DNA from: JBDTCS01 sp039923455
Lineage (GTDB): Bacteria > Bacteroidota > Ignavibacteria > Palsa-1295
Direction: 5' to 3'
DNA length: 11,914 nt
Assembly: GCA_039923455.1 (NCBI GenBank)
Contig: JBDTCS010000180.1
Location: forward strand, 1-11,914
Under the pieces are notes generated by a model, which ran no database searches, was not told the DNA's origin, and saw only the letters and a list, made by a program, of their open reading frames with translations. Each line of letters begins with the position of its first letter. Position 1 is the first letter of the stretch. Shown here one piece after another: positions 1 through 5,875 of the stretch. The translations under genes and the position numbers were made by a program.

Positions 1-1038
1 ATTCCGGGTAGCGAACGCCCAAACCGGCGAGGCAGGATTTTCGAAGCTCGCGTTGTCCATCTGATTCTTTGTATTCGCGCCTCCCGTTCCGATCCAAGCG
101 CTGTTCAGTGCGGCGTCCGAACCGTAACGTTTCTTGAGATACAAATTATAGGAGCTGTCGAGAAACCGAGATTGCCAGAAGCTGACGGTCTGTTTCCCTT
201 TGCTGATTTTGTTATTGTCGTCGATATAATTTAGTCTGTCAAGCGTCCAATAGTAAAAGAGACTATGCTCTTGATTGCACTCGACGACTGCGATCTGCGG
301 ATCATCGGCCAGTCGAAGCCCGGTGAGCGGGTTGGTGTGACCCAAAAGCGTCTTCGCCCATTTGCGTTGAAGCGCCGCGACACCGGGATCGAATATCTGG
401 GATAGATACGCGTTCGAATATTCCGAGTCAGGATAAGCAACCCCTTCACCCTGAGCGTAATGATGGTATGAATTCAGCAAAATAAAAGCATAGATACCAT
501 TTTTCTTCATTTCGAAGAGCAGCGTATCAAACTTTGCGAACTGTGGCGGGTTAACAAGGTAGGATGACTTGCTCGGTTTGCCGGTTGAGTCGTTCGCTTT
601 TACAAAACTCGCGTCATCATAGCCAAAGTTATCATTATAGACAAACTTGACGGCATTGAAGCCGAGTTTCCGGAGCCGACGGGTGACGAGCCTGGCATCC
701 GCGCCTGTCAAGAACTCCGCGGTGAGTGCGAGTGATGTACCGAAAAACTTTAGACGGGTACCATCAGCCGCGTGTACATGCCCATCGGGGCCAATGTTAA
801 GCGCACCGTGGCTGCCGGCCGGTTCGGAGGGCAGTTGCGGTAAGTACGGGGAAGTGGTGGTGTCGCGTGTGGGCAGTGTGAACGGGATAGGTCTCGCGAT
901 CGGCTGAGCCAGTGCTCCGCTCGAAAACGCCAATAAGCACAGTGCGACAAATCCAAGAGAGCATGCGTTCAAAAGACGAGCTTTATATGCAAAAAGACGA
1001 ATCTTTCGAGGTTTCAAGAGCAAAGGTTGCTGGTGCAT
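1..1038 (-). CDS. Secreted glycoside-hydrolase-like protein (clan A TIM-barrel type), N-terminal 346 residues, runs off left edge
   Basis: Reading the minus strand from the ATG at 1038 to base 1 gives 346 codons without a stop, so the gene is open at the left edge. Residues 1-45 are a basic stretch, a hydrophobic core (about 27-42) and a cleavage site after SSGALA before Q45, so it is exported. Residues 75-100 hold the short strands (NIGPDG, ADGTRLKFFG) that precede many GH5-like barrels. LRKLGFNAVKF (122-132) looks like the second barrel strand. NPLTGLRLADDPQIAVVE (236-253) followed by NQEHSL (255-260) matches the region that carries the acid/base Glu in clan A hydrolases, making Glu257 the candidate. 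The usual Asn before that Glu is Gln here. NASFEN (329-334) near the edge resembles the opening of a carbohydrate-binding module. The nucleophile would lie outside the window. A polysaccharide-degrading role is inferred. A TTG at 1014 is an alternative start. Confidence 0.8.
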   Translation of the reverse strand, partial: MHQQPLLLKPRKIRLFAYKARLLNACSLGFVALCLLAFSSGALAQPIARPIPFTLPTRDTTTSPYLPQLPSEPAGSHGALNIGPDGHVHAADGTRLKFFGTSLALTAEFLTGADARLVTRRLRKLGFNAVKFVYNDNFGYDDASFVKANDSTGKPSKSSYLVNPPQFAKFDTLLFEMKKNGIYAFILLNSYHHYAQGEGVAYPDSEYSNAYLSQIFDPGVAALQRKWAKTLLGHTNPLTGLRLADDPQIAVVECNQEHSLFYYWTLDRLNYIDDNNKISKGKQTVSFWQSRFLDSSYNLYLKKRYGSDAALNSAWIGTGGANTKNQMDNASFENPASPVWAFATRN

Positions 1039-1059
1039 CAGTGGGCAAACATAGATTTG
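1027..1059 (+). promoter_or_regulatory. FCB-type promoter for the 1137-3427 gene cluster
   Basis: TAGATTTG at 1052-1059 fits the Bacteroidota -7 consensus TAnnTTTG, and a TTG at 1027-1029 lies 22 bases upstream, close to the usual -33 spacing. Transcription would begin near 1065, giving a leader of about 70-95 bases to the first gene. The element overlaps the opposing -7 element at its TA. Confidence 0.4.
1046..1053 (-). promoter_or_regulatory. FCB-type promoter -7 element for the glycoside-hydrolase-like gene
   Basis: Plus-strand CAAACATA is TATGTTTG on the minus strand, an exact fit to the Bacteroidota -7 consensus TAnnTTTG. It ends only 7 bases before the ATG at 1038, so the transcript would be leaderless or nearly so unless the TTG at 1014 is the real start. 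I found no TTG box at the usual spacing upstream. It shares bases 1052-1053 with the opposing element. Confidence 0.4.
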
Positions 1060-1136
1060 AATACATCTCGCGAGCGCGTCGATCCAAGAGCAGCGCACGG
1101 AGTAGATATGTGAAATATAGCTAAAAAACAATCCGA

Positions 1137-1853
1137 TTGCAAGCGAAAGTAGAAATCAAATTGTCGCGTCTCAAAAGTATTGCGTTGCGCCCACGAAAGG
1201 CATTACGCAGCTTTGCCCTACCCGCAATTTGCCTTGTCGCGCTTTTGGTAACATGTATATCTGAGCAAGCGGTTGCGCAGATGAGCTCGAACCTCGACTC
1301 GAATTCCTATGGTGCTTATATTTTCTTAGGTGTGGATGGGTTTCTTCCGTTCAAAGAGAGTTACCGTATCAATTATGCGACGAAGACCATCGGTTTGCCG
1401 ATCGAACTTTACGGGGGGCTGAGTTTTGTGATTAATCAAAATCTGCAAGCACCGCTCGGAGTTCGATTCATTCGTCGAGCCGCGAACTTCATCACCGGCA
1501 TGGATCTTCAACTCATTCAGCTCGAACCCGGTGTTAGACTCTACATCGAAAAATATCGTGAGAAGGAATTGCGGCTTTTTCTTGGGACGTCTCTGCTATT
1601 ATCCCGAGCGACGATCACAGGACCGATCGATCTCTCGACATCCGGAGACGTGACAGGCCAGCAGACATTTAGCAAAGATTATTATAACATCGGCCTCGGA
1701 ATAGATCTGGGGTTGACCTACCCGCTGACAGAACGAACCGGAATAGATGCGTTTGCGCATATTGGACTACCGCTCGGCAATCCGATATCGCATGGAGGTT
1801 TGGGAAACTTAGGAGGCGTTTCCGTTGGGGCTGTCTACAAGTTTGGATTGTGA
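1137..1853 (+). CDS. Probable outer-membrane beta-barrel protein
   Basis: The product is about 238 residues. A basic N-terminus leads into a hydrophobic segment (about 27-40) and a cleavage site AVA before Q48, so it enters the periplasm. The mature part alternates polar and hydrophobic residues with frequent Gly and aromatics (GAYIFLGVDGF, YGGLSFVI, LGIDLGLTYPL) and closes with GGVSVGAVYKFGL, as expected of a small eight-strand-type barrel ending in an amphipathic strand. No enzymatic motif is visible and I cannot assign a family. No in-frame ATG precedes the signal peptide: a stop lies at 1122-1124 and the first ATG is at the mature N-terminus. Translation must therefore start at a TTG (1137, 1161 or 1185). 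Its stop overlaps the next gene's start, so the two are probably translationally coupled. Confidence 0.7.
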   Translation: MQAKVEIKLSRLKSIALRPRKALRSFALPAICLVALLVTCISEQAVAQMSSNLDSNSYGAYIFLGVDGFLPFKESYRINYATKTIGLPIELYGGLSFVINQNLQAPLGVRFIRRAANFITGMDLQLIQLEPGVRLYIEKYREKELRLFLGTSLLLSRATITGPIDLSTSGDVTGQQTFSKDYYNIGLGIDLGLTYPLTERTGIDAFAHIGLPLGNPISHGGLGNLGGVSVGAVYKFGL

Positions 1854-2371
1854 TGACAGATTGTAAGAGCAAGATGAAGCAAAGAGAACGGAGTGGTATC
1901 TTGGGGGTGCTCGCACTGTTTGCAAGTCTATTGACGGCGTGCAACTCCGACGCAGGCACTTCTACTAATTGGACGCTTCATCAAGCAACCGCACAACCGA
2001 TAGTCGGTACGTTTCATAAGCTAAGCGACAAAACACCAAGTAGTGGAACAACCAGCTCGGACTCCCTCTATCCGCTTTTTCCGAATCCGTTCAGTCGTGC
2101 CGGTGGTGATACTTCGGTTACGGTGCAGTTCTCGCTGAAGGACACCTCGTCGGCGATTGTGCTCATCCAAAATGCGATCGGTGATGAGATTGCAAGATTT
2201 AGGGATTCGACACTGCCTTCGGGTAGTTATGTAGGGAGTTGGCTGCCGTTGCAATCAGATGGTTCGTCGCTCAATTCCGGATTTTATTTCATCACGCTTC
2301 GAGTAAACGATACTATAGCGCATACGAGTTATATCAACTCGCGATTGTTGAATATTCTTAACAATGACTAA
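1853..2371 (+). CDS. Small lipoprotein with a FlgD-like / sorting-type C-terminal domain
   Basis: The product is 172 residues. The start overlaps the upstream stop (TGATG at 1851-1855); a GTG at 1850 is also in frame and an ATG at 1874 is a further candidate. The N-terminus is basic, then hydrophobic (16-27), then the lipobox LTAC with Cys30, so it should be lipidated by Lgt and anchored in a membrane. Residues 31-70 are a Ser/Thr-rich linker. From 72 on, LYPLFPNPF, VTVQFSL (89-95), AIVLIQNAIGDEIARF (101-116) and SGFYFITL (142-149) follow the FlgD-Ig / T9SS type A sorting-domain pattern (PNPF, beta strands, a D-x-x-G-x-E-like turn, SG-x-Y). Nothing else is present, so it is essentially a tethered sorting-type domain. 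It could support or interact with the barrel encoded upstream, but that is inference. Confidence 0.75.
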   Translation: MTDCKSKMKQRERSGILGVLALFASLLTACNSDAGTSTNWTLHQATAQPIVGTFHKLSDKTPSSGTTSSDSLYPLFPNPFSRAGGDTSVTVQFSLKDTSSAIVLIQNAIGDEIARFRDSTLPSGSYVGSWLPLQSDGSSLNSGFYFITLRVNDTIAHTSYINSRLLNILNND

Positions 2372-2375
2372 GCAA

Positions 2376-2399
2376 CCAGTAGATAGAAGTAGCCACTGG
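2376..2399. other. Short inverted repeat between the lipoprotein and the next gene
   Basis: CCAGT at 2376-2380 and ACTGG at 2395-2399 can pair around a 14-base loop just after the lipoprotein stop. The stem is short and no T-run follows, so it is at best a weak transcript-end or processing structure. The rest of the 72-base gap shows no clear promoter. Confidence 0.2.
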
Positions 2400-2443
2400 A
2401 TTAACTGGCCAATGGATGCCCTCACAGGTTCACATTTTGATCG

Positions 2444-3427
2444 ATGCAGTTGATTATTGGATTCAAGATTAGAAACTCTGCCCTCGCTCTGCTTCTGGTT
2501 TTCGGTTTGATGGTTCGCTTTACTTCTTCTGTACAAGCACAAGGGGAAAAGAAAGTGGAGAGTCGGACAGCGCACTATATGCGGCACGGACGACTTGTTG
2601 CCAGGATACCGCTCACCTTTCCTGGACCTGGTGGTGGTTACACAATGGCGCACGTACCCGTGAAAGAGATCTCGAAATATGGCGACACCGTTTCGGTGAT
2701 GCACGCCTTTCTACTCGATTTCGGAACAGCCAACGAAGGTAATTTTTTTCCGCCGGACACGATGAAGGCTTCGAGTGGATACAGTCCGTTCGAACTGGAC
2801 GCGGGTGCAGGACATCTGATCCATCTTGAACTCGTACCTTCGGCTGCACATCCGGAATACAAGAGTCTCGATTCCACCTATTTCGGAACGCTCGGGTATG
2901 CGTTCTTCAACAAGTTCGTTACTACGATAGATTTTGAGGACAATACGATGTCCCTCTACACGCTTTATTCGACCGTAGAAATAGGAGAGCGGGACACGTT
3001 AACATTGCAGTTGAATTATTTGGATGACGCAGTGCTAACGTATTGTCATTGTCACTTTCCGACGGTTTGGCTCGATGGGGAAGCGCCGCCATTCAAACCC
3101 GGTCACGTGCACGTATCGCTTGCGACTCCGCAGTCGGTGATCTATTGGACGTCACTTGATGTCAAAACCAAAAAACTGCTTGAGAAGGAATTTGCACGAG
3201 ACTCACTAACGGGAAGAAAACCAAAGCCCGGAATCTCGGTCGCAACCTTCCGAGTCGGCGGAAAAAATATTGCCAGTCGCGCACCGCATCGCTTGGTTGA
3301 AGATTATCCTCCCGTGTTCAAAGATCTAAGTGTTTCCGTTCTCGGAACACTCGCAACAGATGTGCTTCGTACATTCAAAGGAATGATCTTTGATCCGACC
3401 GGAAAAAGACTTTTACTCGTAAGGTAA
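2444..3427 (+). CDS. Secreted bilobal aspartic-protease-like protein with altered active-site motifs
   Basis: The product is 327 residues with a signal peptide (hydrophobic 12-24, cleavage near VQA before Q33). Two halves each resemble a retropepsin/pepsin-type lobe. Lobe 1 has FLLDFGTAN (89-97) where such proteins carry D-[T/S]-G, then GTLGYAFFNKFVTTIDFEDN (148-167), the typical G-x-LG-x-x-F...IDF hairpin. Lobe 2 has YWTSLDVKT (234-242) at the equivalent point and GTLATDVLRTFKGMIFD (301-317) with a closing K-x-L-L-L strand. The Asp residues (92 and 239) remain but the following Thr/Ser-Gly is lost, so catalysis is doubtful. CHCH at 201-204 is notable but not assignable. The ATG at 2444 is the first in frame and leads directly into the signal peptide. 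The resemblance is by eye; an unrelated beta-rich secreted protein remains possible. Confidence 0.65.
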   Translation: MQLIIGFKIRNSALALLLVFGLMVRFTSSVQAQGEKKVESRTAHYMRHGRLVARIPLTFPGPGGGYTMAHVPVKEISKYGDTVSVMHAFLLDFGTANEGNFFPPDTMKASSGYSPFELDAGAGHLIHLELVPSAAHPEYKSLDSTYFGTLGYAFFNKFVTTIDFEDNTMSLYTLYSTVEIGERDTLTLQLNYLDDAVLTYCHCHFPTVWLDGEAPPFKPGHVHVSLATPQSVIYWTSLDVKTKKLLEKEFARDSLTGRKPKPGISVATFRVGGKNIASRAPHRLVEDYPPVFKDLSVSVLGTLATDVLRTFKGMIFDPTGKRLLLVR

Positions 3428-3440
3428 AAAATTACTTAGC

Positions 3441-3474
3441 AAAAAAATACCGATCTCCATTCGGGATCGGTATT
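3441..3474 (-). terminator. Intrinsic terminator reading on the minus strand (hairpin possibly serving both strands)
   Basis: Left arm 3446-3457 and right arm 3463-3474 form a 12-bp stem (ten perfect pairs AATACCGATC/GATCGGTATT plus two inner pairs, one a wobble) with a 5-base loop CATTC. A run of seven A at 3441-3447 lies on the low side, so the classical hairpin plus T-run order is seen only on the minus strand. On the plus strand it sits 18 bases after the stop of the 2444-3427 gene but no T-run follows, so termination there would be weaker. Confidence 0.6.
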
Positions 3475-3600
3475 GCTCGCAAAATAAGTTAGCGGAATAG
3501 AGCCTCCTCTTTTAACAGCACAGCGTATGGCGCTTTTCTCATGAGTTCGGTCTGCTTGCCTTGCAGACAAGATCCCCTTTTGGAACCCAATTCCGTGAAT
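3441..3600 (-). ncRNA. Candidate structured small RNA in the 3428-3677 intergenic region
   Basis: The 250-base gap holds no convincing protein gene but much pairing potential. CGGAAT (3493-3498) and ATTCCG (3590-3595) form a closing stem. Inside it are the hairpins AGCG/CGCT (3522-3525 with 3531-3534) and GTCTGC/GCAGAC (3550-3555 with 3563-3568, 7-base loop). Just upstream on the minus strand GAACTTTG (3602-3609) differs by one base from TAnnTTTG and would start a transcript near 3595, exactly at the closing stem. The transcript would end at the T-run of the 3441-3474 terminator, about 155 bases long. The size and long closing stem recall 6S-type RNAs, but I do not recognise conserved sequence and no -33 box is visible. 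It could instead be untranslated leader of the downstream plus-strand gene. Confidence 0.35.
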
Positions 3601-3677
3601 GCAAAGTTCATTAGCTGCCCAATCCTTTTTACCTATTGCTCCCAATTTCTACGGGCACTCTTGATCCCTATTTGCTT

Positions 3678-5174
3678 ATGAAAAAAAATCTTACAAACTG
3701 TTCTCCCTCGGTTGATCGCGTAGATAGTCGCAAACTATTGACTTATGTAGTGACCTTGCTGCTCGCTCTTGCCGTATTGCCATCCGTCACTCGTGCTCAG
3801 TGGCAGCTCGAAAAAAAGATATCGCTGAGCGATACGAATGCGATGCTGAATGAGAATATGGGCCGATGCCTTGCCGTGAGTGGTGATAGCGTGCATGTGG
3901 TGTGGTCGGATCTGAAGACGGATGCAGGCGCGGTTTTTTACAAACACTCCTTCGATGGTGGCGTGACGTGGGGACAGCAAACGAGGCTTTCGCCTGCACC
4001 GAGTCACGCTGATTTTTCGTGCATTGCAGTGTGCGGTGCTACGGTCCATGTCGCATGGAGAGATTCAAGCACCGGCAAGTCTATCAGCTATTACAAACGC
4101 TCACTCGATGGAGGTAACACCTGGGGTGCGAGTGTTTCGCTTGGTGAATATTTTTGGTGGCCATCCATCACGTGTTCGGGCTCGATGGTTTTTGTTGCGC
4201 TCAATGATAAGAATACCAACAACACCGAAGTCTATTGCAGACGCTCGACGGATAATGGAACGACGTGGGACACCGTGCACCAAATTTCGAATGCCACAGG
4301 AAGATCGGAAGATCCATCTATTGCCGCAGGTGGCGGAAGTGTGCATCTTGTCTGGAATGATAACCGCACCGGCATCATGCAAACCTGGTATCGACGTTCA
4401 TCTGACAACGGTGTAACGTGGGGACCCGAGACGCAACTCTCGACGGCAACAACGTTTTCCTATTTTCCTGCTGTGCATACATCGGGACCAAATGTCGATG
4501 TGGTATTCGGTGATCGATTCCTCAACAACTTTTCCGTATTTATCAAGCAGTCGAGCGACTATGGTGTGACATGGGGTGTCGCAAAAAGACTCTCATCAGG
4601 TTTAGTAAACTGTGCATATCCGGTGCTCGCTCGCAACGGTCAGAACATTCACGTATTCTATTGGGTGTTTAACAACGATGCACTGTATGTCAGGTCTCGA
4701 GATGGGGGAGCGACGTGGGATTCAACAATCGTATTAGTACCAGCGGTCAACATGCCGAGCAGTACATTTATCGAGCTTGGTGATACGTCGGTATATGCGA
4801 TCTGGGTCGATCGGCGAGAAGGGCATACGGAGATCTACTTTACGAAAAACCCAAATGGGAATAAGCAAGATAGTGCAAAATCAAGCATCGTGATGCAAAC
4901 GAGTTCGAGTGCACTCGGCACGATTCAACTTTCTCCGAATCCCACGACAAGCTCCTCGATCCTAAGTGTGGCTGTGGCTACACGTCTTGAAGATGTTCGC
5001 GTGGATATGTATGATGCTGCGGGAAGGCTTGTGCAGTCGCAGTTCGTAGGATCTCTCGAAGCGGGTCTACGAAATATTCCGCTCACACTTTCGAAATTAT
5101 CCGGTGTTGGATTTATTCGAGTGCTCTCCGCCGGCCGAATGATCGGATCGGCACGTATCGTGATCGCACGTTGA
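3678..5174 (+). CDS. Secreted Asp-box (BNR/sialidase-like) beta-propeller with T9SS type A-like sorting domain
   Basis: The product is 498 residues from the ATG at 3678, which gives a normal signal peptide (hydrophobic 20-34, cleavage TRA before Q41); an upstream TTG at 3636 is in frame but unnecessary. Six Asp-boxes of form S-x-D-x-G-x-T-W have their Asp at 93, 144, 192, 243, 294 and 342, spaced 48-51 residues, one per blade as in six-bladed sialidase-type propellers. Each blade also has a V-H-V-x-W-type strand before its box. No catalytic Arg triad can be placed with confidence, so enzyme activity is not claimed; a sugar- or protein-binding propeller is equally likely. Residues 415-498 (IQLSPNP, VRVDMYDAAGRLV, closing SARIVIAR) are a T9SS type A-like sorting domain, so it should cross the outer membrane and be anchored or released. 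It appears to be a single transcription unit. Confidence 0.85.
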   Translation: MKKNLTNCSPSVDRVDSRKLLTYVVTLLLALAVLPSVTRAQWQLEKKISLSDTNAMLNENMGRCLAVSGDSVHVVWSDLKTDAGAVFYKHSFDGGVTWGQQTRLSPAPSHADFSCIAVCGATVHVAWRDSSTGKSISYYKRSLDGGNTWGASVSLGEYFWWPSITCSGSMVFVALNDKNTNNTEVYCRRSTDNGTTWDTVHQISNATGRSEDPSIAAGGGSVHLVWNDNRTGIMQTWYRRSSDNGVTWGPETQLSTATTFSYFPAVHTSGPNVDVVFGDRFLNNFSVFIKQSSDYGVTWGVAKRLSSGLVNCAYPVLARNGQNIHVFYWVFNNDALYVRSRDGGATWDSTIVLVPAVNMPSSTFIELGDTSVYAIWVDRREGHTEIYFTKNPNGNKQDSAKSSIVMQTSSSALGTIQLSPNPTTSSSILSVAVATRLEDVRVDMYDAAGRLVQSQFVGSLEAGLRNIPLTLSKLSGVGFIRVLSAGRMIGSARIVIAR

Positions 5175-5187
5175 CATTCTCGTTTAG

Positions 5188-5210
5188 CCCCCTCGCAGAG
5201 AGTGAGGGGG
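5188..5210 (+). terminator. GC-rich hairpin after the propeller gene, probable transcript end
   Basis: CCCCCTCGC (5188-5196) pairs with GTGAGGGGG (5202-5210), nine pairs including one G-T, around the loop AGAGA. It lies 14 bases after the stop. No T-run follows, so it may stabilise the 3' end or terminate inefficiently. The next gene's -7 element begins only ten bases later. Confidence 0.5.
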
Positions 5211-5219
5211 AGTGTGTGG

Positions 5220-5228
5220 TATCTTTGC
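5220..5228 (+). promoter_or_regulatory. FCB-type promoter -7 element for the DinB-like gene
   Basis: TATCTTTGC fits TAnnTTTG exactly and ends 45 bases before the ATG at 5274, giving a leader of about 40 bases. I see no TTG box 19-23 bases upstream; that position is occupied by the GC-rich hairpin. Confidence 0.5.
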
Positions 5229-5273
5229 TTCGAAGCCATTTTGTATTATACTCATACGCAGCCTGACTAAAGA

Positions 5274-5852
5274 ATGTCCGAAACACGACGCCTTACCATC
5301 GATCTTGCTCCCGAATACCGATCACGCGAAGCGGCCTCCTTTGTCGCGCAACTGAATAATCAAAGCGATCGGCTGAAGCGCCACTCACGGAATCTCGATC
5401 GCAATATGCTCGCTTGGCAGATCGCCCCGGGTGTGAACACGATTGGGATGTTGATGACGCACATGGCGATCTGGGAAGTGTATTGGATAAGACGTGTGCT
5501 TGAGAATGATCCCAACGCCGAAGCACACGTCGAGTCAGTGCTTGGAATAAATACGAAGGCGTCGAATATGCCGATCGAAGCAAAGGGCAATCCGCCAGCA
5601 TCACTTTTTCAAGACATCGCTTTTTTCGATGACTTGCTCAAGCGTGCTCGCGAATACACAACAAAGATTGCGATGCAGATAACAGACGACGAGATGGAAG
5701 TTGACGTAGATATTTCAAGCGATGGAGATTCCGTCACGGCGACACCTCGCTGGGCCCTTTATCACGTGCTCGAGCATTTCTGCGGTCACTTCGGACAGAT
5801 TCTGTTGCTTAGGAATCAAGTCATGCTTTTGGATCCGATTACGAAGCCCTAA
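5274..5852 (+). CDS. DinB/YfiT-like four-helix metal-binding protein
   Basis: The product is 192 residues, cytoplasmic (no signal peptide), of the DinB-like superfamily, a four-helix bundle holding one divalent metal with three His. The first ligand is His63 in MLMTHMAIWEVYW (59-71), the family's characteristic helix 2. The pair is His168 and His172 in YHVLEHFCGHFGQI (163-176), the typical H-x3-H helix followed by G-Q. Family members include bacillithiol- and mycothiol-dependent transferases and many uncharacterised stress proteins; the sequence does not say which thiol or substrate is used here. The length is typical or slightly long. The ATG at 5274 is the first after the TATCTTTG promoter. 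It converges with the TonB-domain gene, with only 23 bases between stops and no clear terminator there. Confidence 0.85.
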   Translation: MSETRRLTIDLAPEYRSREAASFVAQLNNQSDRLKRHSRNLDRNMLAWQIAPGVNTIGMLMTHMAIWEVYWIRRVLENDPNAEAHVESVLGINTKASNMPIEAKGNPPASLFQDIAFFDDLLKRAREYTTKIAMQITDDEMEVDVDISSDGDSVTATPRWALYHVLEHFCGHFGQILLLRNQVMLLDPITKP

Positions 5853-5875
5853 CGCATGAGTCGGCTCTTACTGAG

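Noticed and set aside
647..1124. Two plus-strand open frames (647-907 and 912-1124)
   Set aside because: Both lie antisense to the hydrolase-like gene, whose signal peptide and conserved motifs are convincing on the minus strand.
3480..3600. tRNA-like or tmRNA-like gene in the intergenic region
   Set aside because: No T-arm GGTTCRA motif with a proper stem, no cloverleaf, no CCA end and no ANDENYALAA-type tag could be found on either strand.
3436..3645. 69-residue minus-strand open frame in the structured intergenic region
   Set aside because: It runs through the terminator hairpin and other inverted repeats and shows no protein motif; RNA structure explains the region better.
3669..3675. 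TATTTGC just before the propeller ATG as a promoter core
   Set aside because: It lacks the two spacer bases of TAnnTTTG and ends two bases before the start codon, too close to give a usable transcript.
4024..4416. 130-residue plus-strand open frame in another frame within the propeller gene
   Set aside because: It overlaps conserved Asp-box coding sequence and shows no recognisable domain; it is a shadow frame.
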